Assembly: GCF_043099315.1 (NCBI RefSeq)
Contig: NZ_CP170746.1
Length of the DNA: 64,000 nt
DNA from: Chlorogloeopsis fritschii
GTDB taxonomy: Bacteria; Cyanobacteriota; Cyanobacteriia; Cyanobacteriales; Nostocaceae
Direction: 5' to 3' (one strand)
Part shown: in pieces, positions 1-8,154 of the stretch
Numbering within the stretch: position 1 is the stretch's first letter
Layout of the letters: each line of letters starts with the position of its first letter
Made by a program: the position numbers and the translations under genes
Notes under the pieces: generated by a model
Seen by the model: the letters and a program-made list of their open reading frames with translations, nothing else
Databases searched by the model: none
Told to the model about the DNA's origin: nothing

Positions 1-124
1 AGAGAAAGGGGAAAATGGGAGAACAGAAGCTTCAGGGGCAAGAACGTCAAGCACGATTCTCCGTGTCTTTGTATCCTCTTGACCCGATACCCTTCATGTA
101 GCATACGATAGATTGGTGGCAGTT

Positions 125-1060
125 ATGATGTTGGCTGAGTTTCAGAGCTTTTATCCTACGGGTTGTTTAGTGTCCGAACTAGTGCAAATTTATCACGGAA
201 AATATATCGTTCGTGCCAGCGTACAAATTGACGGCGTGACTCGTGCGACTGGTATGGCGGCGGCAGAGACTGTAGAGGCAGCAGAAGATCAAGCAAGAAA
301 TAGAGCTTTGATGGTTTTGGGAGTAACAAGTCAATCACAACCATCAACAGCTATTACCTCTGAGGCGATCGCCCAGGTAGAGTCTAAACTGGATTTACCC
401 ACAATAGACGAATTTCATCGTGAATCGGCCCATACTCCCACACCTAACCATGTTTCGCAAGCAGAAGCCGTTGCGCCTGTCACAGAACATCCTGTTTCTG
501 TAGGGGAAATTGAGGCATACAATCACCAGGATTTTGAGCCAAGCTTTGCTGTAACTAGCAAAGAAGAACCCCAGTTAGAAATTCCACTAGAAACAGGAGC
601 GATCGCCTCCGGCGGGTACAGCATGGCTAGAAAAATTGAAGATTTTTCTAGCGTCAGCGAAGCTGACGCAGATGTTGCACAGCAACAATCTGCCATCCCC
701 GCTCACACCATCGTGCCTCCCAAAGAACTTGAAGCTCAACAGTTCCCAGAAATTGGTTCTAGTAATGTCACCCCATTTCCACAACGTAGTTATAACAATC
801 CAAAGGAGAATATAGATACTCAACCAGCGACGACTACAAAGAAAAAGAAGAAAAGCGAACCTGTGGATCAGTCAGATGAAATTGCCAGAATTGGTGTAGA
901 AATGCAGCGCTTAGGCTGGACAACTGAACAGGGAAGAGATTATTTGATTAAAACCTACGGTAAGCGATCGCGTCATCTACTCGATCCAGAAGAATTACGC
1001 CATTTTCTCAAATATTTAGAATCCCAACCTACACCTTTAGATCCGTTAGCAGGGTTTTGA
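125..1060 (+). CDS. Conserved cyanobacterial hypothetical protein, two-domain with low-complexity linker
   Basis: The product is about 311 residues and has no recognised function. The first 75 residues form a compact alpha/beta-looking domain (YIVRASVQIDG, then an alanine-rich helix) that resembles the start of Rad52/DRBM-like folds in texture only. Residues from about 80 to 240 are a polar linker rich in P, T, S and E. The last 55 residues are a second conserved block with GWTTEQGRDYL and YGKRSRHLL, followed by a predicted helix. The open frame extends back to TTG 113, but the first ATG at 125 (a second at 128) is the likelier start. The two-conserved-ends architecture is seen directly; a DNA-related role is only a guess from the basic C-terminal block. 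Confidence 0.7.
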   Translation: MMLAEFQSFYPTGCLVSELVQIYHGKYIVRASVQIDGVTRATGMAAAETVEAAEDQARNRALMVLGVTSQSQPSTAITSEAIAQVESKLDLPTIDEFHRESAHTPTPNHVSQAEAVAPVTEHPVSVGEIEAYNHQDFEPSFAVTSKEEPQLEIPLETGAIASGGYSMARKIEDFSSVSEADADVAQQQSAIPAHTIVPPKELEAQQFPEIGSSNVTPFPQRSYNNPKENIDTQPATTTKKKKKSEPVDQSDEIARIGVEMQRLGWTTEQGRDYLIKTYGKRSRHLLDPEELRHFLKYLESQPTPLDPLAGF

Positions 1061-1744
1061 GTTGAGAGTCAATTGTCATTAGTCATTAATCATTAATCAT
1101 TGGTAGGGGCGGGTTTATCTTAGATAGATATTTCGTCATCCTAGAAAGATTGTCGTTAAAACCCGCACGGCAGTCGCACTCGACGCGCTTAAACCGACGC
1201 CAGGTGCTACAACGGGGGACTCGGGGTCCCCACGGAGTGGGGATTGGGGGAGAACCCCCAAGGGCGCACTGGCTCCGCAAGGGCGCGCTGCCTCCCGTAC
1301 AGTAGTTAGTAGTTTATTCCCTCACTCCCCTATCCCTTGTCCCCTTCCCTACTCCCTCCCTACACGGGAGTTGGAGATTGGTTGCAGATGGTTGCATATA
1401 ACTAACAATAATTAACAAACAAGGAAATATTTGATTAAAGCCAAAGACAGCGATCCCGCAAAAAACGGTAATCAACGCTATAGATTCTATGGATAGGTAT
1501 GATATATAATTCAGTAAAACTAATATAAAAACCCTTCGGCTTCATAGTCTCCTCAGGGCGGTGATATCTATAAAAATAAGCATAGTTCTTTTGCTAGTGA
1601 TTCACCGAAAAATAACAGCTGGAATTTTAAATACATAGAAATTCCAGCCAACAGCAAAATAATGTTCAAAGGCATTTTGAAAGGTTATTACTCAATAATC
1701 AACAGTCAATTGGAATGATTGGCTATTGACTACTGAGATATTAG
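1061..1744. other. Intergenic region with repeat-like sequence, no gene
   Basis: No supported gene lies in these 684 bases. They hold a direct repeat of the TCATTA type (about 1077-1102), a GC-rich segment with inverted GGGGTCC/GGACCCC-like elements (about 1200-1300) of the sort dispersed through Nostocales genomes, and CCCTNTCCC-type heptamers around 1320-1350. The minus-strand terminator for clpP sits near 1618-1648. Confidence 0.5.
1607..1648 (-). terminator. Probable intrinsic terminator of clpP
   Basis: A 10-bp perfect stem (1618-1627 pairing with 1639-1648, GCTGGAATTT/AAATTCCAGC) is followed on the minus strand by TGTTATTTTTC. It lies about 100 bases past the clpP stop codon. The plus-strand side has no T run, so the signal points to the minus strand. 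Confidence 0.6.
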
Positions 1745-2350
1745 CTAAACAACTGCCATCGGACGGCTACCAGCAGCGTGACGGTCAATCACTTGGTCAA
1801 TTAAGCCATATTCCCTGGCTTCCTCTGGTGACATAAAGAAGTCTCGTTCAGTGTCTTCAGCAATTTTTTCCAAGGGCTGACCAGTATGTTCGGCTAAATA
1901 ATCATTTAGCCGCCGCTTGTGATAAAGAATCTCACGAGCTTGAATTTCAATATCAGTTGCTTGTCCCCTGGCACCGCCCAAAGGTTGGTGAATCATCATC
2001 CGAGAATGGGGAAGACTCATCCGCTTACCTTTGGCACCTGCACTGAGGAGAAAAGCACCCATACTGGCAGCTAGCCCGGTACAAATAGTGCATACATCCG
2101 GACGGATATGCTTCATTGTATCAAAAATGCCCATCCCTGCCGTCACCGAACCACCAGGAGAATTGATATACATATAAATGTCTTTCTCCGCGTCTTCGGC
2201 ATCTAAAAATAGCAGTTGGGCAACAACCAAGTTAGCTACGTTGTCATCAATCGGTTGTCCCAAAAAGATGATGCGCTCACGCATCAGTCGTGAGTAGATA
2301 TCAAAGGCACGTTCGCCACGACCCGATTGTTCAATAACGATAGGAATCAT
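1745..2350 (-). CDS. clpP: ATP-dependent Clp protease proteolytic subunit (ClpP1-like)
   Basis: This is the serine peptidase core of the Clp protease, which forms a double heptameric barrel with ClpR/ClpP partners and is fed by ClpC or ClpX in the cytosol. At 201 residues it has the usual family length without a long propeptide. The triad is visible as Ser96 in GLAASMGAFL, His121 in IHQPLGGA and Asp170 in DTERDFFM. The N-terminus (MIPIVIEQSGRGERAFDIYS) matches the ClpP1 type of cyanobacteria, which in Synechococcus is a stress-induced single gene. Here too it is monocistronic, with its own terminator downstream and no clpX neighbour. The identification as a catalytic ClpP rather than an inactive ClpR is secure from the intact triad. 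Confidence 0.97.
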   Translation of the reverse strand: MIPIVIEQSGRGERAFDIYSRLMRERIIFLGQPIDDNVANLVVAQLLFLDAEDAEKDIYMYINSPGGSVTAGMGIFDTMKHIRPDVCTICTGLAASMGAFLLSAGAKGKRMSLPHSRMMIHQPLGGARGQATDIEIQAREILYHKRRLNDYLAEHTGQPLEKIAEDTERDFFMSPEEAREYGLIDQVIDRHAAGSRPMAVV

Positions 2351-2755
2351 GCAGCCTGCTTGTAATTAATGTACATACATTTTACCGATTACAATGGCTG
2401 ATTGTTTTATTTAGCCAACTTGAACCACTTGATTCTGTTCCTGAATCTATCTATTTTGAAAATAAGGCAGAGGGCATCCCGCAGGGTGCGGCGACTTCCG
2501 CCCATCAGAAGTTCGGTGGGGCAGGAGGCAGAAGATAAAGCACTTTTCGTTCCCTCATTATGTAATTTCTCACATAAATGTCTAGTTTTTAATCCCTGGA
2601 ACAATTTTGTCGTTTTTTAGTCAAAAGTACCTAAGTCATTTTGCTGGCAATAGGCTCGATGTCATCACCCCATAGGGTTAATCAATAGTACGAGGTGTGT
2701 TCAGAACACATGATTTTACAATTCAAAAACATCTACCTAGAGAGAGGAAACTGCC
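2351..2755. other. Intergenic region between clpP and a small ORF
   Basis: This stretch carries the divergent upstream regions of clpP (minus) and the 50-residue ORF (plus). A 30-base dispersed repeat lies at 2495-2524, with a near-copy in reverse orientation at 63674-63703. No gene was found. Confidence 0.45.
2495..2524 (+). repeat. Dispersed intergenic repeat, copy A
   Basis: Thirty bases beginning CTTCCGCC and ending GGGGCAG match the reverse complement of 63674-63703 with two differences. The surrounding purine-rich GGCAGAGGGC-type sequence is also similar. It behaves like the small dispersed intergenic repeats common in Nostocales. Confidence 0.6.
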
Positions 2756-2908
2756 ATGCTAGAAAAATTTTTACAAGCCGCGCTCATCACCTTCTTACTT
2801 CATCTGATCGTAGGATTAACTTCAAATAACACAATTCCCACCAGAGCAGCAAAATCCCCAGGCACGATGTCAACACCAATAGCTTCACTGCTGAGTTTTC
2901 TAGATTAA
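2756..2908 (+). CDS. Small hypothetical protein (50 aa), possible membrane or secreted peptide
   Basis: A 50-codon ORF starts at ATG 2756 behind GAGAGGAAA, a good ribosome-binding site with about 6-8 bases of spacing. The N-terminal half, FLQAALITFLLHLIVGL, is hydrophobic enough for a transmembrane helix or signal peptide, and the second half is polar with S, T and P. A strong factor-independent terminator lies about 100 bases downstream at 3007-3049, which supports a short dedicated transcript. No family is recognised. The combination of ribosome-binding site, hydrophobic start and terminator makes it a credible gene, but coding by chance cannot be excluded at this length. Confidence 0.55.
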   Translation: MLEKFLQAALITFLLHLIVGLTSNNTIPTRAAKSPGTMSTPIASLLSFLD

Positions 2909-3411
2909 GAAAATTTCACAGATTGATTCAGATATAGGTGTCAAATTCTTTAATATGCCTGCAGATAGTAAACAACTAGTAAATATTCACAACAATATAA
3001 AACAAGCCTGCCTGCTAAGACTATTAGATAGTTCAAGCAGGCAGGTTTTGTTTATGTAAAATCACTTTATTATCTTCATCATAATTTAAGTATTCTTGCC
3101 AAAATTCCATCTATAACTTAAGAGCCGCTGCACAGCGGTGCATCACCCGCTACGAATGAAACAAGTCAAATTCTCTTTCCTACCTGTGGAAGCCCTCCAG
3201 GTATCCTGCGGGTTCTCTGAAGGAGTACGGGGGTTCGCATACCCTTACGGGAAGCCGCCTCTGGCGTCTACGTAACGGAAACCGATCCCCTCACCACTAC
3301 GCATCTACTGCCATCTGCCTTGTTTCTTCAGTAAGTACGACGGTATTCACGCTAAGACTTTTAAGAACACGTTAGACTGACATTGATAGGGTAAATACCT
3401 GATGTCTAATC
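2909..3411. other. Intergenic region with terminator and dispersed repeat
   Basis: Apart from the terminator at 3007-3049, the region holds a hairpin-forming repeat at about 3122-3145 (GCCGCTGCACAGCGG-like). A GC-rich block at about 3185-3290 resembles the dispersed 'GCCGCCTCTGGCGTCTACG' repeat of filamentous cyanobacteria. No further gene is visible. Confidence 0.5.
3007..3053 (+). terminator. Strong intrinsic terminator
   Basis: A perfect 10-bp GC-rich stem (3007-3016, CCTGCCTGCT, pairing with 3036-3045) is followed at once by TTTTGTTT. It closes the transcript of the small ORF at 2756-2908. Confidence 0.8.
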
Positions 3412-5490
3412 ATGACTAATCGCCTTGCTGAAGCTAAAAGCCTCTACCTCCGCAAACACGCCGAAAATCCTATCGATTGGTGGCCTTGGTGTGATGAAGC
3501 ACTCACCACTGCAAAAGCGCAAAATAAACCTATTTTTCTCTCCATTGGCTACTCTAGCTGCCACTGGTGTACTGTTATGGAAGGAGAGGCGTTTTCCGAC
3601 CCGGCTGTTGCCGAGTACATGAACGCTAATTTTATTCCTATTAAAGTAGATAGAGAAGAAAGACCAGACCTCGATAGCATTTATATGCAGTCTTTGCAGA
3701 TGATGAGCGGGCAAGGAGGTTGGCCTTTAAATGTTTTTCTTTCTCCAGAGGATTTGGTACCGTTTTATGCTGGCACATACTTTCCATTAGAACCACGCTA
3801 TGGTCGTCCGGGCTTTTTGCAAGTTCTGCAAGCAATTCGCCGCTACTATGATACAGAAAAAGAAGACTTGCGCGATCGCAAAGCAGTAATTTTAGAGTCG
3901 CTTCTTACCTCTGCGGTGTTGCAATTTCAGGGTACAACACAAGCTCAAGATCGGGATTTACTACGGCAAGGTTGGGAAACTAGCACGGGGATCGTTACTC
4001 CCAATCAATATGGTAACAGTTTCCCGATGATTCCTTACGCAGAATTAGCTCTGCGAGGAACACGATTCTTGTTCCCTGGTTCTACCTGGGAACAAGAATC
4101 TAAATACGACGCCAAGCAAATTTGTACCCAGCGAGGGCTAGACTTGGCATTGGGCGGAATTTACGATCATGTGGGTGGAGGGTTTCACCGCTACACTGTC
4201 GATCCCACTTGGACTGTGCCTCACTTTGAAAAAATGCTCTACGACAACGGTCAAATTGTAGAGTACTTGGCTAATCTTTGGAGTGCCGGAGTACAGGAAC
4301 CAGCCTTTGAGAGAGCGATCGCACATACTGTGCAATGGCTGAAACGAGAAATGACGGATACATCAGGTTACTTCTGGGCTGCTCAAGATGCCGATAGCTT
4401 TATCACTGGTGAAGAAGCTGAACCAGAGGAGGGAGCATTTTATGTCTGGAGTTACAGTGAACTAGAGCAATTACTTACTCACGAAGAACTAACAGAATTG
4501 CAACAATCGTTTACAGTTACTACTAACGGCAACTTTGAAGGTAAGAACGTACTGCAAAGGCGTCATCCAGGAGAACTGAGCGAAACGTTAGAAACAGCGT
4601 TAACGAAATTGTTTGTAGCCCGTTATGGTGCAACCCCTGAATCGCTAGAAACTTTTCCACCCGCTCGCAATAATCAAGAGGCAAAAACAAGCAATTGGCC
4701 TGGTCGAATTCCATCGGTAACAGATACTAAAATGATTGTTGCCTGGAATAGTTTGATGATTTCCGGCTTGGCAAGAGCGTATGCAGTATTTCGACAATCT
4801 TCTTATTTGGAACTAGCAACTCAGGCAGCGAACTTTATCTTAAATAATCAGTTTGTAAATGGGCGGTTCCATCGTCTTAATTATGAAGGACAAGCAACCG
4901 TACTAGCTCAATCTGAAGATTACGCCTTTTTCATCAAAGCCCTATTGGATTTACATACTTGTTGCCCCGATCAAAAAAATTGGTTAGAAAGCGCGATCGC
5001 TCTCCAAGAAGAATTTGACGAATATCTTTGGAGTGTCGAATTAGGTGGATACTACAACACATCCAGCGATGCAACTCAAGATTTAATCGTGCGAGAGCGC
5101 AGTTATGCAGATAATGCCACACCTTCTGCAAATGGAGTAGCGATCGCTAATCTTGTGCGTCTTGCCTTACTTACCGACAATCTCCATTATCTAGATTTAG
5201 CCGAGCAGGGCTTTAGGGCATTTCGCTCTGCCATGAGTCATGCTCCCCAAGCTTGCCCAAGTTTGTTTACCGCCTTGGATTGGTATAGCAATTCGACTTT
5301 GATTCGCACTACAATCGAGCAGATTAACTCGTTGAGTTCCCAATATTTGCCAACTGCTGTATTCACCGCAGAATCAAAATTACCACAAGGTAGTGTTGGG
5401 CTAGTTTGCCAAGGTTTGAAATGTTTGCCAGCACCTGAGAGTTTAGAACAACTGTTGCAGCAGGTGCAGCAAAGTCAGACTAGGGGATAA
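3412..5490 (+). CDS. DUF255 thioredoxin-domain protein (YyaL/SPATA20 family)
   Basis: The 692-residue product has the two-part build of this family. An N-terminal thioredoxin-like domain (about residues 1-165) contains the CHWC motif at 50-53, and a long alpha/alpha-barrel follows that resembles cellobiose epimerases and other six-hairpin glycosidases. Landmarks include HAENPIDWWPW, DREERPDLD, GQGGWPLNVFL, DHVGGGFHRYTVD, FEKMLYDN and DTKMIVAWN. The length matches bacterial members. The reaction is not established; a redox or sugar-related role is proposed for the family. The start is the ATG at 3412, because an earlier in-frame start is lacking. It stands alone between two intergenic hairpins and is not in an obvious operon. 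Confidence 0.93.
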   Translation: MTNRLAEAKSLYLRKHAENPIDWWPWCDEALTTAKAQNKPIFLSIGYSSCHWCTVMEGEAFSDPAVAEYMNANFIPIKVDREERPDLDSIYMQSLQMMSGQGGWPLNVFLSPEDLVPFYAGTYFPLEPRYGRPGFLQVLQAIRRYYDTEKEDLRDRKAVILESLLTSAVLQFQGTTQAQDRDLLRQGWETSTGIVTPNQYGNSFPMIPYAELALRGTRFLFPGSTWEQESKYDAKQICTQRGLDLALGGIYDHVGGGFHRYTVDPTWTVPHFEKMLYDNGQIVEYLANLWSAGVQEPAFERAIAHTVQWLKREMTDTSGYFWAAQDADSFITGEEAEPEEGAFYVWSYSELEQLLTHEELTELQQSFTVTTNGNFEGKNVLQRRHPGELSETLETALTKLFVARYGATPESLETFPPARNNQEAKTSNWPGRIPSVTDTKMIVAWNSLMISGLARAYAVFRQSSYLELATQAANFILNNQFVNGRFHRLNYEGQATVLAQSEDYAFFIKALLDLHTCCPDQKNWLESAIALQEEFDEYLWSVELGGYYNTSSDATQDLIVRERSYADNATPSANGVAIANLVRLALLTDNLHYLDLAEQGFRAFRSAMSHAPQACPSLFTALDWYSNSTLIRTTIEQINSLSSQYLPTAVFTAESKLPQGSVGLVCQGLKCLPAPESLEQLLQQVQQSQTRG

Positions 5491-5513
5491 CAGAAGAGGG
5501 CTTCAAAAAACAC

Positions 5514-5547
5514 AGATCCCCGACTTCTGCTGAAAAGTCGGGGATCT
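5514..5547 (+). terminator. Inverted repeat after the DUF255 gene, possible terminator
   Basis: A 13-bp perfect stem (5514-5526 with 5535-5547, AGATCCCCGACTT) encloses an 8-base loop 24 bases past the stop codon. Only TTAC follows, so the poly-T tail is weak. The motif with GATCCCCGACTT is also a dispersed cyanobacterial repeat, so it may be either or both. Confidence 0.55.
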
Positions 5548-5574
5548 TACAGGACGCATTTTAAATGTATAACT

Positions 5575-5955
5575 ATGAACAAGCCACCTGTACTTAAAAA
5601 CATCAACCCGATGATTCCAGCAGGAAGCGACATGGAAGTGGCAATCGCCTTTTATGAGCAACAGCTTGGCTTTACAACAATCCATAAAGAAGGCGATCCA
5701 GTTAGGATGGCGATTGTCCAACGAGATGGGGCGACAATTTTTCTGCTTCAGAATGATGATAAACATCTGGCAGAATGGACAAGTTTTCGTGTCTTTGTTG
5801 ATGGGATCGAGCAACTTTACCTAGAATTTCAAGCCAAAGGAGGACAGATGATTCACCCGAACGGTAAGCTAGAAACTAAACCTTGGGGAATGAAAGAGTT
5901 TGCCGTAATTGATCCGGCTGGTGTGTGTATCACGTTTTATGAACCAGCAAACTGA
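5575..5955 (+). CDS. VOC-superfamily (glyoxalase/bleomycin-resistance-like) protein
   Basis: The 126-residue protein shows the paired beta-alpha-beta-beta-beta layout of the vicinal oxygen chelate fold. NPMIPAGSDMEVAIAFYEQQLGF begins the first module and WTSFRVFVDGIEQLYLEF the second, ending with FAVIDPAGVCITFYEP. The terminal glutamate in that last strand is the usual metal or dimer-contact position. The closest named relatives are bleomycin-resistance-like proteins, but no resistance function can be inferred. The gene overlaps the likely mobA start by 17 bases, implying translational coupling. Confidence 0.85.
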   Translation: MNKPPVLKNINPMIPAGSDMEVAIAFYEQQLGFTTIHKEGDPVRMAIVQRDGATIFLLQNDDKHLAEWTSFRVFVDGIEQLYLEFQAKGGQMIHPNGKLETKPWGMKEFAVIDPAGVCITFYEPAN

Positions 5956-6550
5956 GAAAATTCAGCAATGTAAATTAACTGCGATCGTTCTCGCAGGTGG
6001 TAAAAGTACGCGCATGGGCACAGATAAAGCCTTGATCCCGATTCAAGGGGTGCCGATGTTGCAATTTATTTGTCGCATAGCTGAGGCTTGTGCTGAAAAA
6101 GTCTACGTAGTCACTCCTTGGCAGGAACGCTATCAACACTTGTTACCTCCCAAAAGCCAGTTCATTCAAGAAGTACCTTTACCAGGAGAAACTGGCAACG
6201 AACCTCGAACCCACGGGCCACTTGTAGGATTTGCCCAAGCACTGGTATATGTAGAAACAGAGTGGGTGTTGCTGCTAGCTTGCGATTTACCAAATTTGCA
6301 GCTAGAAGTTTTACAGGAATGGGCAGTTGAACTCGATCGCGTACCCCAAGAAGCGATCGCAGCTCTAGTTCAAAAGGATAATAGATGGGAGCCGTTGTGT
6401 GGCTTTTATCGGCGTCGTTGTTTACCAGAATTGAATAAGTATATTGATCGGGGTGGGCGATCGTTTCAAGAGTGGCTGAGGCAGTATCCAGTGCAAGTAT
6501 TACCTTTGCCCGATCCCAAAATGCTATTTAACTTTAACAGTTATCAGTAA
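5939..6550 (+). CDS. mobA: Molybdenum cofactor guanylyltransferase
   Basis: MobA attaches GMP from GTP to molybdopterin to make the bis-MGD or MGD form of the molybdenum cofactor in the cytosol. The nucleotide-binding signature LAGGKSTRMGTDKALI lies near residues 18-33, and LLLACDLPNL supplies the metal-binding aspartate. At 203 residues the length is typical. The open frame begins at 5909, but the ATG at 5939 places the signature at the normal distance from the N-terminus and overlaps the upstream VOC gene by only 17 bases. The main alternative, another nucleotidyltransferase such as CofC or a sugar-phosphate enzyme, is less likely because of the R-M-G-x-D-K pattern and the C-terminal NFNS ending, typical of MobA. 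Confidence 0.9.
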   Translation: MNQQTEKIQQCKLTAIVLAGGKSTRMGTDKALIPIQGVPMLQFICRIAEACAEKVYVVTPWQERYQHLLPPKSQFIQEVPLPGETGNEPRTHGPLVGFAQALVYVETEWVLLLACDLPNLQLEVLQEWAVELDRVPQEAIAALVQKDNRWEPLCGFYRRRCLPELNKYIDRGGRSFQEWLRQYPVQVLPLPDPKMLFNFNSYQ

Positions 6551-6561
6551 TAATTTATTTG

Positions 6562-6697
6562 TTCCCTATCCCCTGTCCCCTATCCCCTATCCCCTATCCC
6601 CTTTCCCCTATCCCCTGTCCCCTATCCCCTGTCCCCTATCCCCTATCCCCTATCCCCTATCCCCTGTCCCCTATCCCCTATCCCCTGTTCCCTGTTC
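6562..6697. repeat. Heptanucleotide short tandem repeat tract (CCCCTAT/CCCCTGT)
   Basis: About 19 heptamers alternate between CCCCTAT and CCCCTGT with a few imperfect units at both ends. This is the STRR type of heterocyst-forming cyanobacteria. It lies between mobA and ilvH and has no coding or CRISPR character, since there are no spacers. Copy number is prone to slippage. Confidence 0.92.
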
Positions 6698-6792
6698 ACC
6701 GATTTAAGTTTAAAATAAAAATTCACACTTGCAATTGAGTGTGGCAATACTCATCACCTTAATCAATCCTCCCCTAGCCTCTGTCGGCGAAG

Positions 6793-7311
6793 ATGAAACA
6801 TACCCTGTCAGTACTTGTAGAAGATGAAGCGGGTGTTCTATCCCGTATTTCTGGTTTATTTGCCCGTCGTGGCTTCAACATAGAAAGCCTTGCTGTCGGC
6901 CCAGCAGAGCAGTCAGGGATTTCTCGCATTACAATGGTTGTGCCTGGTGACGATTACGTGATCGAGCAACTTACCAAGCAACTGTACAAGCTAATCAACG
7001 TTTTGAAGGTACAAGACATTACTGAAATTCCTTGCGTAGAGCGAGAATTGATGCTATTGAAAGTGAATGCTACTAGCACCAATCGTTCGGAAGTTGTTGA
7101 GTTGGCACAAATTTTCCGGGCGCGAGTTGTAGATGTGGCAGAAGATTCTCTCACTTTGGAAGTTGTGGGCGATCCAGGAAAAATGGTAGCGATCGTACAG
7201 GTATTACAAAAATTTGGTTTGAGAGAAATAGCCCGCACCGGTAAAATTGCCCTGACTCGTGAATCAGGAGTAAACACCGAGTTGCTGAAATCTTTAGAAG
7301 CAAAAGTTTAG
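6793..7311 (+). CDS. ilvH: Acetolactate synthase small (regulatory) subunit
   Basis: IlvH binds the catalytic large subunit and confers valine feedback control on the first common step of branched-chain amino acid synthesis. The 172 residues hold an N-terminal ACT domain (KHTLSVLVEDEAGVLSRISGLFARRGFNIESLAVG) and the C-terminal small-subunit domain beginning near residue 83 (ELMLLKVNAT), ending with LREIARTGKIALTRE. The length is that of the bacterial family. No large-subunit gene is adjacent, which is usual in cyanobacteria. The heptamer repeat ends about 95 bases upstream of the start, so the promoter probably lies between 6700 and 6790. Confidence 0.96.
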   Translation: MKHTLSVLVEDEAGVLSRISGLFARRGFNIESLAVGPAEQSGISRITMVVPGDDYVIEQLTKQLYKLINVLKVQDITEIPCVERELMLLKVNATSTNRSEVVELAQIFRARVVDVAEDSLTLEVVGDPGKMVAIVQVLQKFGLREIARTGKIALTRESGVNTELLKSLEAKV

Positions 7312-8154
7312 CGATCGCGACAGAAATCCTCTATTCTATAAACTTTGGTCGAAGGAGCTTGGAAAGCCAGATAACTTGGCAAACACTTCTTCGATTTTTG
7401 TTAGCTAGTCGAAATCAACAAAGATATGGAACTATCAATCCTTGGATTGATGAAATTTGCATCTATTTTAGTTTCTTGTCTTTAACCTCAAACTCAAAAG
7501 AAATTTGATTGAAAATCACTCAAAAGTTAGAAGTGAAAATCATTTTAACTACTAAACTTTTCTTTATTATTTTCAATTGCAGCCAGAATACAAAGGATTG
7601 TAAATAAATGGCATCAATTCAGTATCAATCAAGATGCAAATCAGTTACAAACTAAAAAAATATAGAAATAAGTTGCATGAAACGAAATGTTTAATTACTA
7701 TTAAATTGTTCGGTTAAAAATCTGCCGATTAGAAATCTATAGATTTTAACGAACAAGCGGTGGTAGTTTTGCTATATGCAAACGCTAAAATCCTTAATTG
7801 GCTTGGAAACGAGGATTAAATCCTCTATTAGAGAGAGATGATGATATAAAGCCTCTACTAGAGAGAGATGATGATATAAAGCCTACAATAAAAGGATTTT
7901 GGAACAACAGGCTAATATCTGGCACAAGAAGTGCTAAAAATCTATTTACATAATTTCCACAATCATATTTCACCATCTGTAAAGTATTTGGTGGATGCAT
8001 GTATTGCGTGGTGATAATGAAAAATTCATCAACCTATAGTAAATGTGTAAATTTTATCTACACATTTATATGAGTATTTTTTGCTCAAACAAATGACAGC
8101 CAAGCTGTTGTTGACTTTTTGACTATTTACATACAATAGCCTGAATCTACAACT
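7312..8154. other. Long AT-rich leader upstream of the polysaccharide cluster
   Basis: These 843 bases have no supported gene. They contain an inverted repeat (GTTAAAAATCT at 7713-7723 against AGATTTTAAC at 7741-7750) with a nested 14-base palindrome at 7733-7746, and two tandem 30-base units at 7822-7881. The region probably carries the promoter of the polysaccharide genes that begin at 8155. A 68-codon minus-strand frame across the tandem units looks fortuitous. Confidence 0.5.
7822..7881. repeat. Two tandem 30-bp units
   Basis: Units 7822-7851 and 7852-7881 share CTAGAGAGAGATGATGATATAAAG and differ at one position (T or C after CCTCTA). The purine-rich core GAGAGAGATGATGATATAAA could be a duplicated protein-binding site in the leader of the polysaccharide cluster. 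Confidence 0.8.

Noticed and set aside
1086..1280. Minus-strand ORF in the repeat-rich gap
   Set aside because: It covers GC-rich dispersed repeats and lacks conserved protein character.
2407..2604. Overlapping ORFs on both strands upstream of clpP
   Set aside because: They run through a dispersed repeat in both directions and neither has a ribosome-binding site.
6562..6697. Possible CRISPR array
   Set aside because: Units are 7 bases, contiguous and without unique spacers; this is STRR sequence.
7794..8000. 68-codon minus-strand ORF
   Set aside because: It lies across the tandem 30-mers, has no ribosome-binding site, and its repeated SSSLS pattern is just the repeat translated.
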